Assembly (NCBI GenBank): GCA_024663395.1
Contig: JANFAH010000019.1
Span: 186,001-250,000, forward strand
DNA: 64,000 nucleotides
Direction of reading: 5' to 3'
Source of the DNA: Pisolithus tinctorius
Taxonomy: Eukaryota > Basidiomycota > Agaricomycetes > Boletales > Pisolithaceae
Part shown: positions 12,527-24,482 of the stretch, piece after piece
Numbering within the stretch: position 1 is the first letter of the stretch
How the letters are laid out: each line of letters starts with the position of its first letter
The notes under the pieces: generated by a model
Seen by the model: the letters and a program-made list of their open reading frames with translations, nothing else
The model's database searches: none
Told to the model about the DNA's origin: nothing
Made by a program: the position numbers and the translations under genes

Positions 12527-15500
12527 ATGGCACCTGCAGTTAAGCAACGCTGCACGTGTGAAGTCTACCAATGTGTCAAGTCCCTAGACCCAAATCCAAT
12601 GACACAGGTGCCCAAGCCTGGCCGTCTACTCCCGGCGTCGACCGTCCATCAACACCGACGAGACGATAAGATATGGAGAGCGGCCAGACAGACAGGCCAG
12701 ATGCAACTAGACGTGCTTGTGGCCGATTCCAGCTTCGGGATGGGGACTGATGACTCCGTTGTATCATCTCGGATTCTCCACGGCGAGGCTGGGAATCTGC
12801 AAGTGGCAGTAAGCCAACCGGGTGAGTCTTGTTGTAACTAATAAGGATCGTGGCGAGCTGGAGTTTTACTACAGTTTCGTTGGGTGAATCGACGCACACC
12901 TCGGTGTCCGTTCCGTCACGGGATGCTTCAGCGGTTTCTACGCCTGTGCCTAGGCTCTTGCCGCAGGTAGTACCTTCTTCTGGTTACACACACAGTAAGT
13001 AAATGTGATGTTCCTGCTGCTGCCTAGCATGAGGTTCAGACCGTGCTCTAGCTCCATTGGAATCCCTGGGTCACTATCGCACTCTCTTTAATTCCGCCAT
13101 ATCTACCCTATCTACTACCAACTCAGGAAGTCTCGTATTCCTTCCAGTACCTTCTGGAGATCGTGAGGATGATGCCCCACCCGGAATTGATGCGGCTGCT
13201 TCACGGCATTTTGTCGTTCATCAGCAACTAGTGGGGAAGCTATTGGATCTTGTGAAGGCCGTCCCGAGCAACGAGGATGCAGATGCGCAGGTGGAAAAGG
13301 AGAGACTTACGGCTGAAATCCGTGAGCACCAAGTTTATCTCGACCGAATGGTGGGGTACGAATGGCTCCGCCAAAGGGGCAGGAAAATCCACGATACGGG
13401 AGCACTCGAATTTCCAGTTATCGTCAAATCAAGTACGTACACGTTCCTATAGACTGGGACGTATGCTGATCATTGTTTCAAATTAGATCACCTATATTCC
13501 GTTTTCGATTTGTTGGCCGACGTCGCGGTTCCTCTGTTATTAAGCATTCTTGCAGCAAGTACTTTACACCTACTTTCTGGGTTATCAAGACAGCATTCGA
13601 ACTTTCTCCTTGCCGTATTCCATGCCGTAGTTATCTCAGCACTGGGTAGGGTGGTTGCCGATGCCTTCGACTCATCAGGTGGGCGGAAGAGGGTACAAGA
13701 GCAAATACAAAGCCTTGGTTCTGCATGGCCTACTGATATTCGAACAGCCGTGAATATCCTTCGTGTGGATCCGGAATTACATCAGTATGTTTGTTGCTCA
13801 GTGTGCTTCAGTCTCTATGGTCCGTTCCCCGAGCAGCGGGACAATGAATATGCGGATGTACCACTAAAGTGCAGTCACCGCGCAACGCCCACTAGTCGCC
13901 CATGTGGGGCCCAGCTCTTCTCTCGCCCAGGAGAAAATGGACATTTCGACCCCTTCCGTCGATTTTGGTATCAGTCGTTGCCATCATGGATCGCTCGCTT
14001 TCTCTCGAGAGCGGATACCATGAAAAGTTTGCGCCACGCCCCTTCCATACACCAGCCAGATGTACTATTTGACATCTGGGACGGTAGCGTGTTTCGAGAG
14101 TTCAAAGGTCCCGACAACCGCCCTTTCTTTGGTTCCCACAACCCGCACAACGAGGTACGACTGGGGTTCAGTTTATTCGTCGACTGGTTCAACCCCTTTG
14201 GAAACAAACAAAGTGGCAAACACGTTTCGTTTGGCGTCATCTACATGATTTGCAACAACCTCCCGGTCCACTCGCGTTACTCCATTGAAAATGTTTACCT
14301 CGCTGGCATCATCCCTGGCCCCAAAGAACCTTCCCATGATCAAATCAACCATGTTCTCTCCCCTCTTGTCGACGACTTGCTTAAGGGCTGGTCACCTGGC
14401 CTACAACTAACTCGCACAGCCCTCCACCCACTGGGGTGTCTCGTGCGCTGTGCAGTCATACCGCTCGTCTGTGATATGTTGGCAGCACGCAAGACCGCGG
14501 GATTTGCTGGTCTCGGCTCACACCCAGGCAAGTATTGTGCGTTCTGCCTACAGGATGGCTGGAACACTGCCAATGTTGATGTTTCGTCGTGGAGGCGTCG
14601 TACCTGGCAGGAGCATGTTGCGATTGCCACATTGTGGAAGAATGCAGCCACAGAGGGCATCCGACAGCAAATATACACTACATTCGGCATCAGGTGGACG
14701 GAATTACTTCGCCTGCCATACTGGAACCCAACCCGGTTTGTAGTTGTGGATTGTATGCATAATTTCTTCATCGGTGATCTCCAACATCATTGCCGCAATG
14801 TTCTGGGCCTCAGCGCTGATTCCAAGCCCGCCGAAGATCCTCATACACAACTCCACACGCCCGAGGAACAACAAAGACAGCTGAATGCTGGCATTAATGC
14901 CATCAAGATTGGTTCGATAACGGCACTGACTCGCCTGAGGAGAGGCTACATTGTTGCGCTCGCAAATGCCAACAACGTTACACCTCCAATCCCCGCCATT
15001 AATATCAATCCCTTGGTTCGGCTGACCAAAAGTGATCAGACCATCGGCAAGACAGCATACGCGCAAGCATTAATTGACTGGGTAAGTGACGCAGTGATGG
15101 CACTCGTTAATTTTATAGTTCTTATCTCAGGCCGTCAGTATAAGCGGAGCCAGTCAGAAGTCAGATGCCCACAACCGTTCCCTCGTCCAACGGCTGACCT
15201 ATCTACTGCATGGGAGAGTGCCCCGACGACCATAATTCTGAACCAAACTGTACTTGCAGAGGTTTGGTCAGATATGTCCAAGACGTCGCTGCCGTCATGG
15301 ATGGCCCGCGCCCCCCGGAACTTCGGAAGTCGAGCTCATGGAAAGTTAAAGGCTGACCAATGGCGCACTGTTTGCCTTGTTAATCTGGTGATATCGTTGT
15401 CTAGGATCTGGGGAACTGAAAGTGCTAGCGAGAGGGACCGGTCTCTTCTTCACAACTATCTGTCACTCGTGATAGCCATCCGCTGGGCGACGATGCGTTC

Positions 15501-16828
15501 AACATCGGAGCAGCATGCCAACATAGTTGGACAGTTTATGGCATACTACGTCCAGAGTACTGCAGAAATCTTCGGTCCGCGCGCTCTGGTATTCAATAAC
15601 CATGCCTCCCTTCACGTACCAGAATGCTTGCGCGCATTCGGACCAGCACACGGATGGTGGGCATTTCCATTTGAACGTTACAATGGTATATTGGAACGTT
15701 ACAATACAAACTCTAAACTAGGTTCGTGTTATGAAAAATTGATAGCTTTGTTGAAGGCGTACTGATTGGCCCTTTTTCTTTCCCCAGGGGAAATGGAACT
15801 TACTATACTGAAGGCATTTTGCCGAGGAAGCAACCTGAAGGCACTTCTCAGACAGGACAGCCTTCCAGATGCGTTTCGAGGAATTCAGGGCGCGTTTTCT
15901 CAATATTTGAAGTCACCCCTCACCGGTACAGCAGGAGATGGTCTCGAGGCTCCAGTTAACTCATCCGACGACAACAGTGATACGCCCGAAATCACAGAGA
16001 AGCACGATAAACTCACGCAGCTTTCTATGGATCAATACAAATCCTTGCTCGAATGTCTCAATGAAGGAAGACTTCCTCGATGCTATATCTCATATGAAGA
16101 CGATGATCCTCACCCGTTTGTACGTGTCATCGAGCCGTGTGTACAGGAACGGCAGTCAGTCAAACTAAAGGGCGTATTATACACATGTGCATCGAGCCAC
16201 GTGGGTAATAGTCGGATATTGTTTACTGTGGAAGGAGAAACCTTCGAGCGGGCTGGTGAAATCCAACGTATCTTCACCCACCGACGGGCAAGTCTTCCAC
16301 CCGAGAACATCACAATCACCGAGTTCTTTTTTGTTTTACGCCAGTTCCGAGAGCTCTCAGATCAGCAGGCTACGTACGACCCGTACCGAAAGTTTCCTCT
16401 CCTTTCGACTCGCCTCTGCTTCAGCAACTTCTTGGATGGGGAGCGAGTCATAAGGAGCTACAACATTGTCAGTCACTTCGCAGGTTGCCCATACGAGAGC
16501 ACAGAACTTGCGAGAAAGCTTGTTGTACTATCATTGAACAGGGTGCGTACTACTACATTCATCGCTTATAGGCTGCCAGTGACTTGTTGAGTATAGAACT
16601 AACATTCGCACGAACATCATTTCAATACAAGTAGCTCGGGAACCTGACTGAGATTGTGGGCTTCTACGTATGTAGACTTATGTTGTATCGCAGTAGCTAT
16701 TCATTTCCCTGCAATCAATTACTATCGAGGACAGTACCAACCGTACACCCGCCGATCGCGCTCAAGAAAGCCCCGGTAAGAAACGTAGTTCTAGTCCGGC
16801 GTCTGTAGAGGATACTGTATCGGTATAA
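12527..16828 (+). mobile_element. CACTA/EnSpm-type DNA transposon gene: Tnp2 transposase
   Basis: This multi-exon gene begins at 12527 with a cysteine-bearing segment (CTCEVYQC) typical of basidiomycete Tnp2 proteins. The long central exon (about 13490-15720) holds the Tnp2 core (Transposase_21): VCCSVCFSLYGPF, LFVDWFNPFGNKQ, LAGIIPGPKEPS, CAFCLQD, VVVDCMHNFFIGD, ALVFNNHASLHVPEC and FPFERYNGILERYN. Introns restore phase: KL|GEMELT across 15720-15787, and SLNR|LGNLTEIVGFY with an acceptor near 16634. The last exon ends with KKRSSSPASVED and a stop at 16828. The product would cut and paste the element in the nucleus. The reading frame looks intact. CACTA termini and target-site duplications were not found, so element limits are unknown; coordinates are those of the gene. 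Confidence 0.85.
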
Positions 16829-17199
16829 AAATCGATGATACCTAGCGCATACCAGCATTGCAGTATTCTACGTATGGAGTATGCACCGCTTCCGGGGGTG
16901 TCACGCGTTCATGTTTCGCGGGCTATATGTGACCCGTAGACTTTTTCGCTCTTTGGTACGATCAGGCGTCACAGTCGATTATCGCGTCAATGAGTATATC
17001 AACATCAGTGGACTAAAGGAGCCCACCTGCGGACTTGTATCGATCAATGTTTGGTGCTGCGCAAGAAGGCAGGTACATGCACATACACCGAGAGACAAAG
17101 AACGCGAGAGATGCAACTGCCCATCTAACGGGTGAGTCCTATGCGCTATTAGCTTCAGAAAGATGTAAGTGAACGAGAACCTAACTTACTGCAGTAGTA

Positions 17200-17444
17200 T
17201 CGCCATTCTCATTTCGCAGCGTAATCTTGAATGTAACTTGTTGGAGCATCTTGCTTGCCGGGGGGAGGAGAGGCGTTGGAGAACGAAACCTTGAGGTAGG
17301 TGGACCTTTTAATATTAGCGATGAATGACGCGGTACAAGGCGTTCTTGTGCCCCACGTGCTGTGATAAGATCGAGGGTTGATGGCTTAGCTGACAAGACA
17401 TAAACGTGACGATTCGGAAATTCCTCCGACCTTTGTTCTGTCAT
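17200..17444 (-). repeat. Right member of the imperfect inverted pair around the Tnp2 gene
   Basis: On the minus strand this repeats the 11250-11510 segment, beginning ATGACAGAACAAAGGTCGGA, and is followed by a short open stretch from about 17250 (MLQQVTFKITLRN) to a GTAAGT donor. The same leader-plus-N-terminus layout exists at both sites. The 16830-17190 interval holds nothing else recognisable. Confidence 0.6.
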
Positions 17445-17960
17445 GTTTGGGCCCTTGACCGTTCGTCATGCTCAACAACACCGTCGTCAGAGGAAAGTGG
17501 TGGTCTTCGGATGACCGGTGTAGGTTCTCGTGAGGATACAGAAGTTTGAAAATGGTCCGATACTGGAATTTCTTCTCGTGACTGTACTCGTGAGGAGGAT
17601 GTTCGGGCAGAGAAAGATACCGTATTGATATTGTTACGAGACTGAATCTCTCGGTCAATTTCCATTATTATATCATTGTCAGACAGAGCTCCGAACCTGT
17701 GGATCACCAAACATTACGCCGTTGAGAGTATCGAGACGGGTTATTTGTGACGTCGCTGCTGTTCGATCGGCGTCGTGAGTGGTCTGTGCCACCTGTGGAG
17801 CAGTAGAATTACTTTCAGCGACCATCCGACAAAGCTTAGATCTAGGATAAATCGAGAGGACAAAGGTCGGGTTTACCTTAAGTAAAATTGCTACCGCCAT
17901 CGCCAAGTCATGTGAGTCGCGCGCCAAGACTGGGATCTGGTACTGACAGCAGGTTGCCAT
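17441..17960 (-). CDS. Hypothetical protein exons
   Basis: Two minus-strand segments appear coding: one from Met at 17960 (MATCCQYQIPVLARD) to about 17690, and one at about 17710-17441 rich in Ser/Arg (SFSARTSSSRVQSRE) that ends at 17441. They are in different frames, so a short intron or a frameshift near 17690 is needed. The family is not recognised. The stretch upstream, 17960-18540, may hold more exons but none could be supported. Confidence 0.3.
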
Positions 17961-18634
17961 CGTCCTCGAAAAGTGTCGTGGGGTCAGACTACTAGAGAGA
18001 AGCGAATCAGCTACTGAGCTGATCGCGCTGCAGGCACGCTGAAGAGAAGCCCTAAGCGCGAGTTGGAAAATAGCCTTGTAAATATGTGACCACGGTGGAC
18101 AGAGAACGAGGCGTCCTGAATACGACGCAGATGCGCCACATTTGTGAAAGGAATTTCAGATCTAGTGAGCTGTTTAGTGCCGCGTACTGCAGGAAAATGC
18201 GTGATGCATTAGGCCTACCTTAGACCAGAAAAGATACGCTTGAAACGTAGAAACGAAGCGATGAATCAGATGAGCCATATCTTGAGAGGAACTTCATCAA
18301 TCCAAGACGAGCAGGGGCACTTATTATGTGCTTGAAACGCGAAGTACTCGTCCTGTGGCAGGGCAAAGGGCACTGCCACTGAGTTTCACACAGGCACTGC
18401 GACTTCAACGGCTCATCACAACTGCTATTTGAGAAATTTGTTGTGTCTCGGAGAATCCCCTTAACTACGGCCTGAATCTCTCGTACTTTTTGTTAGAAAA
18501 AGCCACCAAGTCATTGACCTATCGTCATATTCTCTCTACACTTTAGATTTCTTAAATCACCACTCAATTTTTACGTCCGTAGCGAATTCCCAGCTCGATT
18601 TAGAAGCAGTTCCCCAGGGCATTTGCCCGCTGTG

Positions 18635-19046
18635 AGCTCAGATTTCAAGCTTTCAAGTTTCTAATGTTCCAACGCTATAATCCCTACATAACGGACGTCC
18701 GTGATATTGATGGAATCCCTGATTGCCTTTGAATCCACCCTCTGCCAGGGGAGCTGATTGTCATCTGGCCCAGTACGTACAGATGCCTCTGTCCTTGGCC
18801 TTCGAACCTTCAAATTCTCGCCTCACGCAGCCTAGCACTGGTTTTTCAAGACCGAATCCCACGACCAGTCATGTGAGCCTGGGACCCCGCTATCTAGGTT
18901 TTGATCGATTGATCATTTTTGAGTGCTATGCTTGTTTGGCTCTTACCTTAAGAACAATAATTGGCGGCAGTCCCATCATGAGGGTGTTCAACAAATCTGT
19001 CCGCACTAGTACTGGCTAACCAGTGCTATCCCATCCCCTTGTTAAA
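18635..19046 (+). repeat. Direct repeat copy 1, upstream of the deaminase-like gene
   Basis: The segment from AGCTCAGATTTCAAGCTTTC to CCCATCCCCTTGTTAAA reappears at 22135-22595 in the same orientation with small indels. Copy 2 has about 50 extra bases after ACGACC(A). Neither TG...CA ends nor flanking duplications are present, so it is not an obvious LTR. It lies directly upstream of the gene starting at 19320. Confidence 0.85.
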
Positions 19047-19319
19047 AAGCAGCACCGTAATGGCAACTAGCCGGTGATATCGTTCCCACGATTTAGGGGG
19101 CCTCTCCTAAGGTAACCCGCAGTTCCACTGGACCACTTCCACCATCATCCACCAGCTTCGCGTCCAAAGGTGCGCAACCGTGGGGGACACTTGAGCAACA
19201 CCGAAACCCTACCCCCGAACGTAACTTGTATGCTGTTGGCTTGCTTCAAGGGCTGTGGCACCACTGACCAGCATGCCCATATAGGGGACTGCGAAACCCT
19301 TTGTTCGGGATAATCAAAC

Positions 19320-20809
19320 ATGGGACGGAGGGGCCGCACAATCGTGTACAATCAACCTCGTCTTTCCGAGCAACTTCAGCTGCTCAATCATTTCGGCTAC
19401 TCAGACCTCCAAGTGCATATGCCTTCCAAGGGTGTCTCCCAGGAGAGTGACGACAATGTTCACGCCAATACCCCCATTCGCCTTCTCGAGACCATTGCGG
19501 TCGCGCTGACAACCGGCAAACCCGGAGAGGTGTTTGCCACTGCATTTGACAGACGTAAGGGTCTAACCCTCGTATTGGCAAAGAACGACATTGTCACTGT
19601 CGAAGATCATCAAGCCGTTCGTGACTTGTTCAATGTGCTCACTGCTGCGACAACTAAGGACGCACGCGACGTTTTTCCATTCCTTTTTGCTCGTTGTCGG
19701 ATGAAGATCGAGAAACGGGTCAGGAAGATGTGCGAAGCTGTGGCCACATTTTTGCAGTGACCTCGAAGAAGTCCTAAAGGACTATGAACCCTCGCCCTCC
19801 ATCGAGGACGAGTTCCCTGACTCTGCGCAGTATCGCGAAGACAAGTATTCTGGCGATGAACCTTCATTTCCGCAGTTGATGCATGACCTTTTGATGGATC
19901 TCGTGACGAGGGCTCGAGGCTTTGACTCCTGGGATGCCAATGTCTCAGCCCAACTCTACATGGATCTTGCACAGATTGCCCATGTTTTGTACAGATCCCG
20001 TCTTCTGCGTTCGCTCCTGCAGAGCCACCAATCTCTCCTGGAAACTGCTGGGAGAGAAGCTGCAACGCCGTCTCGCTAAGGTGTGCCAGTACTATCATGG
20101 CATTAACAGCCTCATCGCACATGCAAAGTCCGATTTCCCGCGTGGCATTGTGTATCGTTGGGTCGACGCTAGCCCTGCCTCTGCGGAGACAATAGTTCAC
20201 CTCTGCGAGGACTACTTGGAGGCCGTCTCTCGTGCATTCCGCAAAGACCTCCCAGAGGAAACTGTAGCCATGCTGCGTGAGAGGTTTCCAGACATGGAGG
20301 AGAGCTGGCATAGCAGCCATGTTGTTCAGACCCGCATTCATCCCGAAACTCGCATTTTGTATGATCTCACCGAGCCTCCCAGATCTCGGGATTTTCGTCA
20401 GCCACAGCCTATCGGATGTAGCAAACGGAGTTGCTTGTGCTGCACCCTGTGGATCGAAGCATACAATATGACATACGGCACGCAGTGGCTGTTGAGCAGT
20501 TCACATGGCAGACCATGCCCCACTTGGGCTTTTCCTGTTCGCGCGTTATCTGTTATTTATTCGACAAATGGGAGGAAGATCGTCGACGAAACTGTCCAGA
20601 CAAAGATCAAGGAGTGCCTGGATCGCACTGTAGATCGGCTGTTTCCGCGCCAGAGGTCTCTGTGTCTCTGTGGTGGAGAGTCATCGAGCGACTCGGAAAT
20701 CGAGGAATGGAGTCAATTTTGGGCACTGGGTGCCAAGCGTGGCCAGCGAAGAGTTCTTACCACCCCTTGCACCCCCGGTTGTAAGTTAGCAGAATATTAT
20801 GGTGAGTAG
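19320..20809 (+). CDS. OTT_1508-like deaminase family protein, two frame changes
   Basis: The C-terminal region carries the zinc-site motifs of the OTT_1508-like deaminase family: an HxE motif in RIHPETRILYDL and, about 35 residues later, IGCSKRSCLCCTLWIEAYN (the C-x-x-C type pair). This fungal family is abundant in agaricomycetes; its substrate is unknown, and a base-deaminating or effector role is inferred from the fold. The helical N-terminus starts at 19320. The family-like sequence moves one frame forward at about 19758 (ATFLQ then DLEEVLKDYEPS) and again at about 20030 (before NLSWKLLGEKLQRR). Neither change fits a normal intron, so this is a recent pseudogene or carries sequence errors. 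It lies downstream of direct repeat copy 1. Confidence 0.7.
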
Positions 20810-21599
20810 TAGGCGAAATAGCTTATGCCTCATCATGTATTCGTTACTCCTTTTCCACTGTAATACCTCCCCACGTTTCCTCACCGATTTTTGATCACAC
20901 GTGTATCCATTTTCATCTGCCGTCAATCATTAATTTTCTTCCCTAGAGTTACACCATCGTATCCTCCATGATATCGTGCATGGAACAGGTTGCGAAAAGT
21001 GAATACTCTGATCGCGCTTCCTAAGTCTCTTTCCCTTCCCGTGTGACTCGTTGAGTAAGTTCAACAAGAAAAGTTGTTGTGAAAGATCTGTTTGAGGGTC
21101 CACGTTGGGCGGCGTCTCGGCTGGGCCGGTTTCGTCGTTGTGCATTTCGTCGGGGCTTATCTTGTCGTTAGCGGGAGCGGCTGACATTGTCGACATCGAA
21201 CAAAGTCAGGGGACAATGTCACATATAGAAATCACCGGGTGACGTAATAAAGGCTGTTGCATTAAGGATAAACTTAAACATTGGATGTCGTGATGCACAT
21301 TACAGTAATGAAGGGACAGCGATTTCGTGATTGTGGAATGCCATTCATGATCGAATGTCTGCCTACAGCTAGTAGTCGTTCCACCTCCAATGCAGCCATA
21401 CACCCGCCTATCTTAGAAAACCGCCGTGAGTACGAATCTCAGTACGACAGCTGCTCCATGACTTGTTCGAATACGTGTCGTCGTAGATATTTCTTACTAG
21501 TGAGCATAAACAACAATCGATGACTGGATGGGTCACGACATTTTTGCGGATAATTCTTCGGTGCTGGCAGGGGTGTGTGGGGGTGTTGGTAAGCCAGAG

Positions 21600-22018
21600 A
21601 TGCCTCTGGCAGCAACGTGGACGATATTATCAGCAAGAGGTGAGGAAACCACCATGAGGGACATACCAACATCGATGTCGAAAGTGATCTCGATCCGAGG
21701 GACGCCCTTCGGAGCAGGAGGAATACTAAGAGGTTGAAGTTATCAAAGAGTTTGCGTTCACGTTCACCCTGGAAGATCTTGACCTCGATGGCGGTCTGGC
21801 CGTCGGCAGCGGTAGAGAAAAACTGGGACTTCTTCGTCGGGATAGTCATGTTGCGTTGATGAGCTTGGTCATGATACGACCGAGAGTCTCGATACTGAGG
21901 GGGAGAGGAGTGACACGGAGAAGAAGGATGTTGGCGACATTTCCGGCGAGAACATCACCCTGGATAGCAGCACCAATCGAAACGGCTTCATCCGGGTTAA
22001 CACCTTCAATTGCTTGGG
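21600..22018 (-). pseudogene. HSP70 fragment (truncated pseudogene)
   Basis: Minus-strand sequence reads [48 protein letters not shown] and, in the next frame, [19 protein letters not shown] and [11 protein letters not shown]. This is the hinge between ATPase and substrate-binding domains of an HSP70 (mitochondrial/Ssc1-like or BiP-like). Bases are missing at the INRNTTIP point, which breaks the frame, and the normal VRDNKLLG stretch is shortened. Neither the ATPase domain nor the C-terminal lid is present. It is a decayed piece of a housekeeping gene inserted between the deaminase-like and HET genes. Confidence 0.8.
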
Positions 22019-22134
22019 TCGCAGTTCAATGTGACGATGGCATGTTTCACATCAAACCCCGAACGAGAATATAATGTCGTGACGGTCTTTACGTGGGTTA
22101 CATGATCCCCTTCAGCCAAGAGTCCGACTCCAGT

Positions 22135-22595
22135 AGCTCAGATTTCAAGCTTTCAAGTTTCTAATGTCCAACGTTACATCCCTCACATAACGACGTCCGT
22201 GATATTGATGGAATCCCTGATTGTCATTGAATCCACCCTCTGCCAGGGAGCTGATTATCATCTGGCCCAGTACATACATATGCCTCCGTCCTTAGGCTTC
22301 GAACTTCAAATTCTCGCTTCACGAAGCCTAGCACTGAGTTTTCAAGACCGAATCCCGCGACCAAAGGTTGAGTTGTTGAACCAGACTGCTTTCTGCTCTT
22401 CCGTCCCCATTCCGAAGAGTCATGTGAGCCTGGGCCCCGCTATCTAGGTTTTGATCGGTTGATCATTTAAGAGTGTTATGCTTGTTTGGCTCTTACCTTA
22501 AGAACGATAATTGGCGGCAGTCCCATCGTGAGGGTGTTCAACAAATCTGTCCGCATAGTACTGGCTAACCAGTGCTATCCCATCCCCTTGTTAAA
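22135..22595 (+). repeat. Direct repeat copy 2, upstream of the HET gene
   Basis: This is the second copy of the 18635-19046 segment in the same orientation, ending 126 bp before the HET start. It retains about 50 bp (from AAAGGTTGAG to TTCCGAAG) absent from copy 1. Confidence 0.85.
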
Positions 22596-22721
22596 GACAT
22601 CCACGCTATCCTCTACCTCCAGGCTGTGCAAGCAGACACAGTTGTCATCGGTGCGAGTTTCGTGGTGGGCTCCGTTCCCCGACATTGTTGACCATGCTCT
22701 TACATCCATATCAAGCACGCG

Positions 22722-24482
22722 ATGCGCTTGATTGACGTTGACGCCTTCTTGGATCTGGAGTCAAGAATTCGCGATGAAACTCTATCTTCCGTCGAGGTTC
22801 TGAAAGAGCTCGACGATGCAAGCACAGATTATGCGATATTGTCACATCGTTGGGGCGATGAAGTGAGCTACGAAGAGGTGATACAGCTAACGAAGGTGGA
22901 CAACAGAGACGAGATACGAAGGCGCAGTGGTTACCTGAAGATCATGAAGAGTTGCGAGCAGTCGAAAAGTGACGGCCTCAACTGGCTATGGGCGGATACT
23001 TGTTGTATCGACAAGCGGAGTAGCGCAGAGTTATCGGAGGCTATAAATTCAATGTTCCGATGGTACGAAAACTCGAAGCGGTGCTACGCTTACCTTCATG
23101 ATACTTCTGTCTTTCCCACGACGCGCGACTACGTGAGCTTTCGAGGGTCTAATGGCTGGCCAGAGTGGTTTTCGCGGGGCTGGACGTTACAGGAGTTGAT
23201 AGCGCCGAAGGACATCCAGTTCTTCAACCGCGATTGGAAACTCATCGGCGACAAAGGCAGCCTTGCGTCCAAATTACAGGAAATCACCCGGGTCCCGGTC
23301 AGTGTCTTAAAGAATGGATTATCTTCACAACGGTCGAGTGTTGCTCAAATCGTATCCTGGGCTGCCGACAGGAGGACCACCCGAATTGAGGATCGCGCAT
23401 ATTCGTTGATGGGTCTACTGGATGTCAACATGCCGATGTTGTATGGAGAAGGGAAGAAAGCATTTCAGCGTCTACAGCTCGAGGTTATTCGTATGTCCAA
23501 CGACCAGAGCATCTTTGCCTGGGACCCGGAAGGAAAGAATCGGCAGACTACCAGTGTTCTTGCCGACGACCCATGTCTTTTTCGGGATTGCCATGACATC
23601 GTCAAGATGGTACCAAAGGAATTTAATGAGGAGCTTCCATCTCTGTGGAAGTCAGATGAAGAATTCTTGACAATGCCGGAGGACCAAGGATCCCTGGCAT
23701 TTACTGTCACCAATGCAGGAATCCAGATATGGCTTCCGCTTTTACCTTACTGGGGCTGCCCTTCACTTCTCCAGGCGGCATTGGCCTGTCGGAGAGAGGG
23801 CAGTAGGGTGCCAATGACCATTGACTTGGCGTCCTCAAAATCCAGGCATTACAGGTATTTCGGGGCGACTGCGAGACCAAAGCCCTCTCCGGAGTTGGGA
23901 CAACTCTACCTTGCTTACCGGGCAGAGCCGCGCCATGATTTCATTTTCAAGGTTGACGACAGGACAATTCCCTATTATGGTTTCTCCCGCCGCGACGTGT
24001 TCCCGACAGAGGTAGTCTCCACAGAGGATACCATTACACTATCCCGCGCATGCCCTCTCGCCGTCATACTCTATGCCAATGGTAAACCTAATGGTTACTT
24101 CGCGGTTGCGTTTGGTCACTGCTTTGGCCAAGATTGGGTACATGTTATTGCTGATGAACAGGGATCATCGCCGCCGTCTGATGCTATTGGAGTGTATGAC
24201 CGTATGTGGAACGGAGGTGCAGAATATGCCCGACGTATGGGGGAAGCCCGCTTGGGTACTCACTCGGGTTCACAACGTGAGCCGCATCGCATCAAGCATA
24301 GTCATCTGAAAGAGTCTATTTTTGGCGTGGAGGTTGTCTGTGGCAAGTCGGAGAAGTCAGACCATTGCAAAGTTACGATTGACGTCGTCAAATGCCCCGG
24401 CTGCTGCCAGCAGCCACTCGAGTGGGAACTTACATATGTTAGTTGTGACTTAACGGCTTTATTGTTGTGTTATGTACCCTGA
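22722..24482 (+). CDS. HET-domain (heterokaryon incompatibility-type) protein
   Basis: The start MRLIDVDAFLDLE is typical of basidiomycete HET proteins. The HET domain (about residues 35-180) has YAILSHRWGDEVSYEE, WLWADTCCIDKRSSAE, SMFRWYENSKRCYAYL and FSRGWTLQELIAP, followed by EDRAYSLMGLLDVNMP and MLYGEGKKAFQRLQ. The C-terminal half matches the usual extension of these proteins. HET domains trigger cell death or other responses on self/non-self recognition; the trigger here is unknown. The main exon is uninterrupted for 586 codons. A donor at GTTAGT (about 24438) could instead splice to AG|AGAATCGGC at 24498 and extend the protein. It is preceded by direct repeat copy 2. Confidence 0.9.
   Translation: MRLIDVDAFLDLESRIRDETLSSVEVLKELDDASTDYAILSHRWGDEVSYEEVIQLTKVDNRDEIRRRSGYLKIMKSCEQSKSDGLNWLWADTCCIDKRSSAELSEAINSMFRWYENSKRCYAYLHDTSVFPTTRDYVSFRGSNGWPEWFSRGWTLQELIAPKDIQFFNRDWKLIGDKGSLASKLQEITRVPVSVLKNGLSSQRSSVAQIVSWAADRRTTRIEDRAYSLMGLLDVNMPMLYGEGKKAFQRLQLEVIRMSNDQSIFAWDPEGKNRQTTSVLADDPCLFRDCHDIVKMVPKEFNEELPSLWKSDEEFLTMPEDQGSLAFTVTNAGIQIWLPLLPYWGCPSLLQAALACRREGSRVPMTIDLASSKSRHYRYFGATARPKPSPELGQLYLAYRAEPRHDFIFKVDDRTIPYYGFSRRDVFPTEVVSTEDTITLSRACPLAVILYANGKPNGYFAVAFGHCFGQDWVHVIADEQGSSPPSDAIGVYDRMWNGGAEYARRMGEARLGTHSGSQREPHRIKHSHLKESIFGVEVVCGKSEKSDHCKVTIDVVKCPGCCQQPLEWELTYVSCDLTALLLCYVP

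Noticed and set aside
12527..17200. CACTA terminal repeats of the Tnp2 element
   Set aside because: I searched both flanks by eye for CACTA/CACTG with matching inverted partners and found none, so limits are not given.
18635..22595. The direct repeats as LTRs of a retrotransposon with the deaminase gene inside
   Set aside because: They lack TG...CA ends and a target-site duplication, and no gag/pol, primer-binding or polypurine sequence lies between them.
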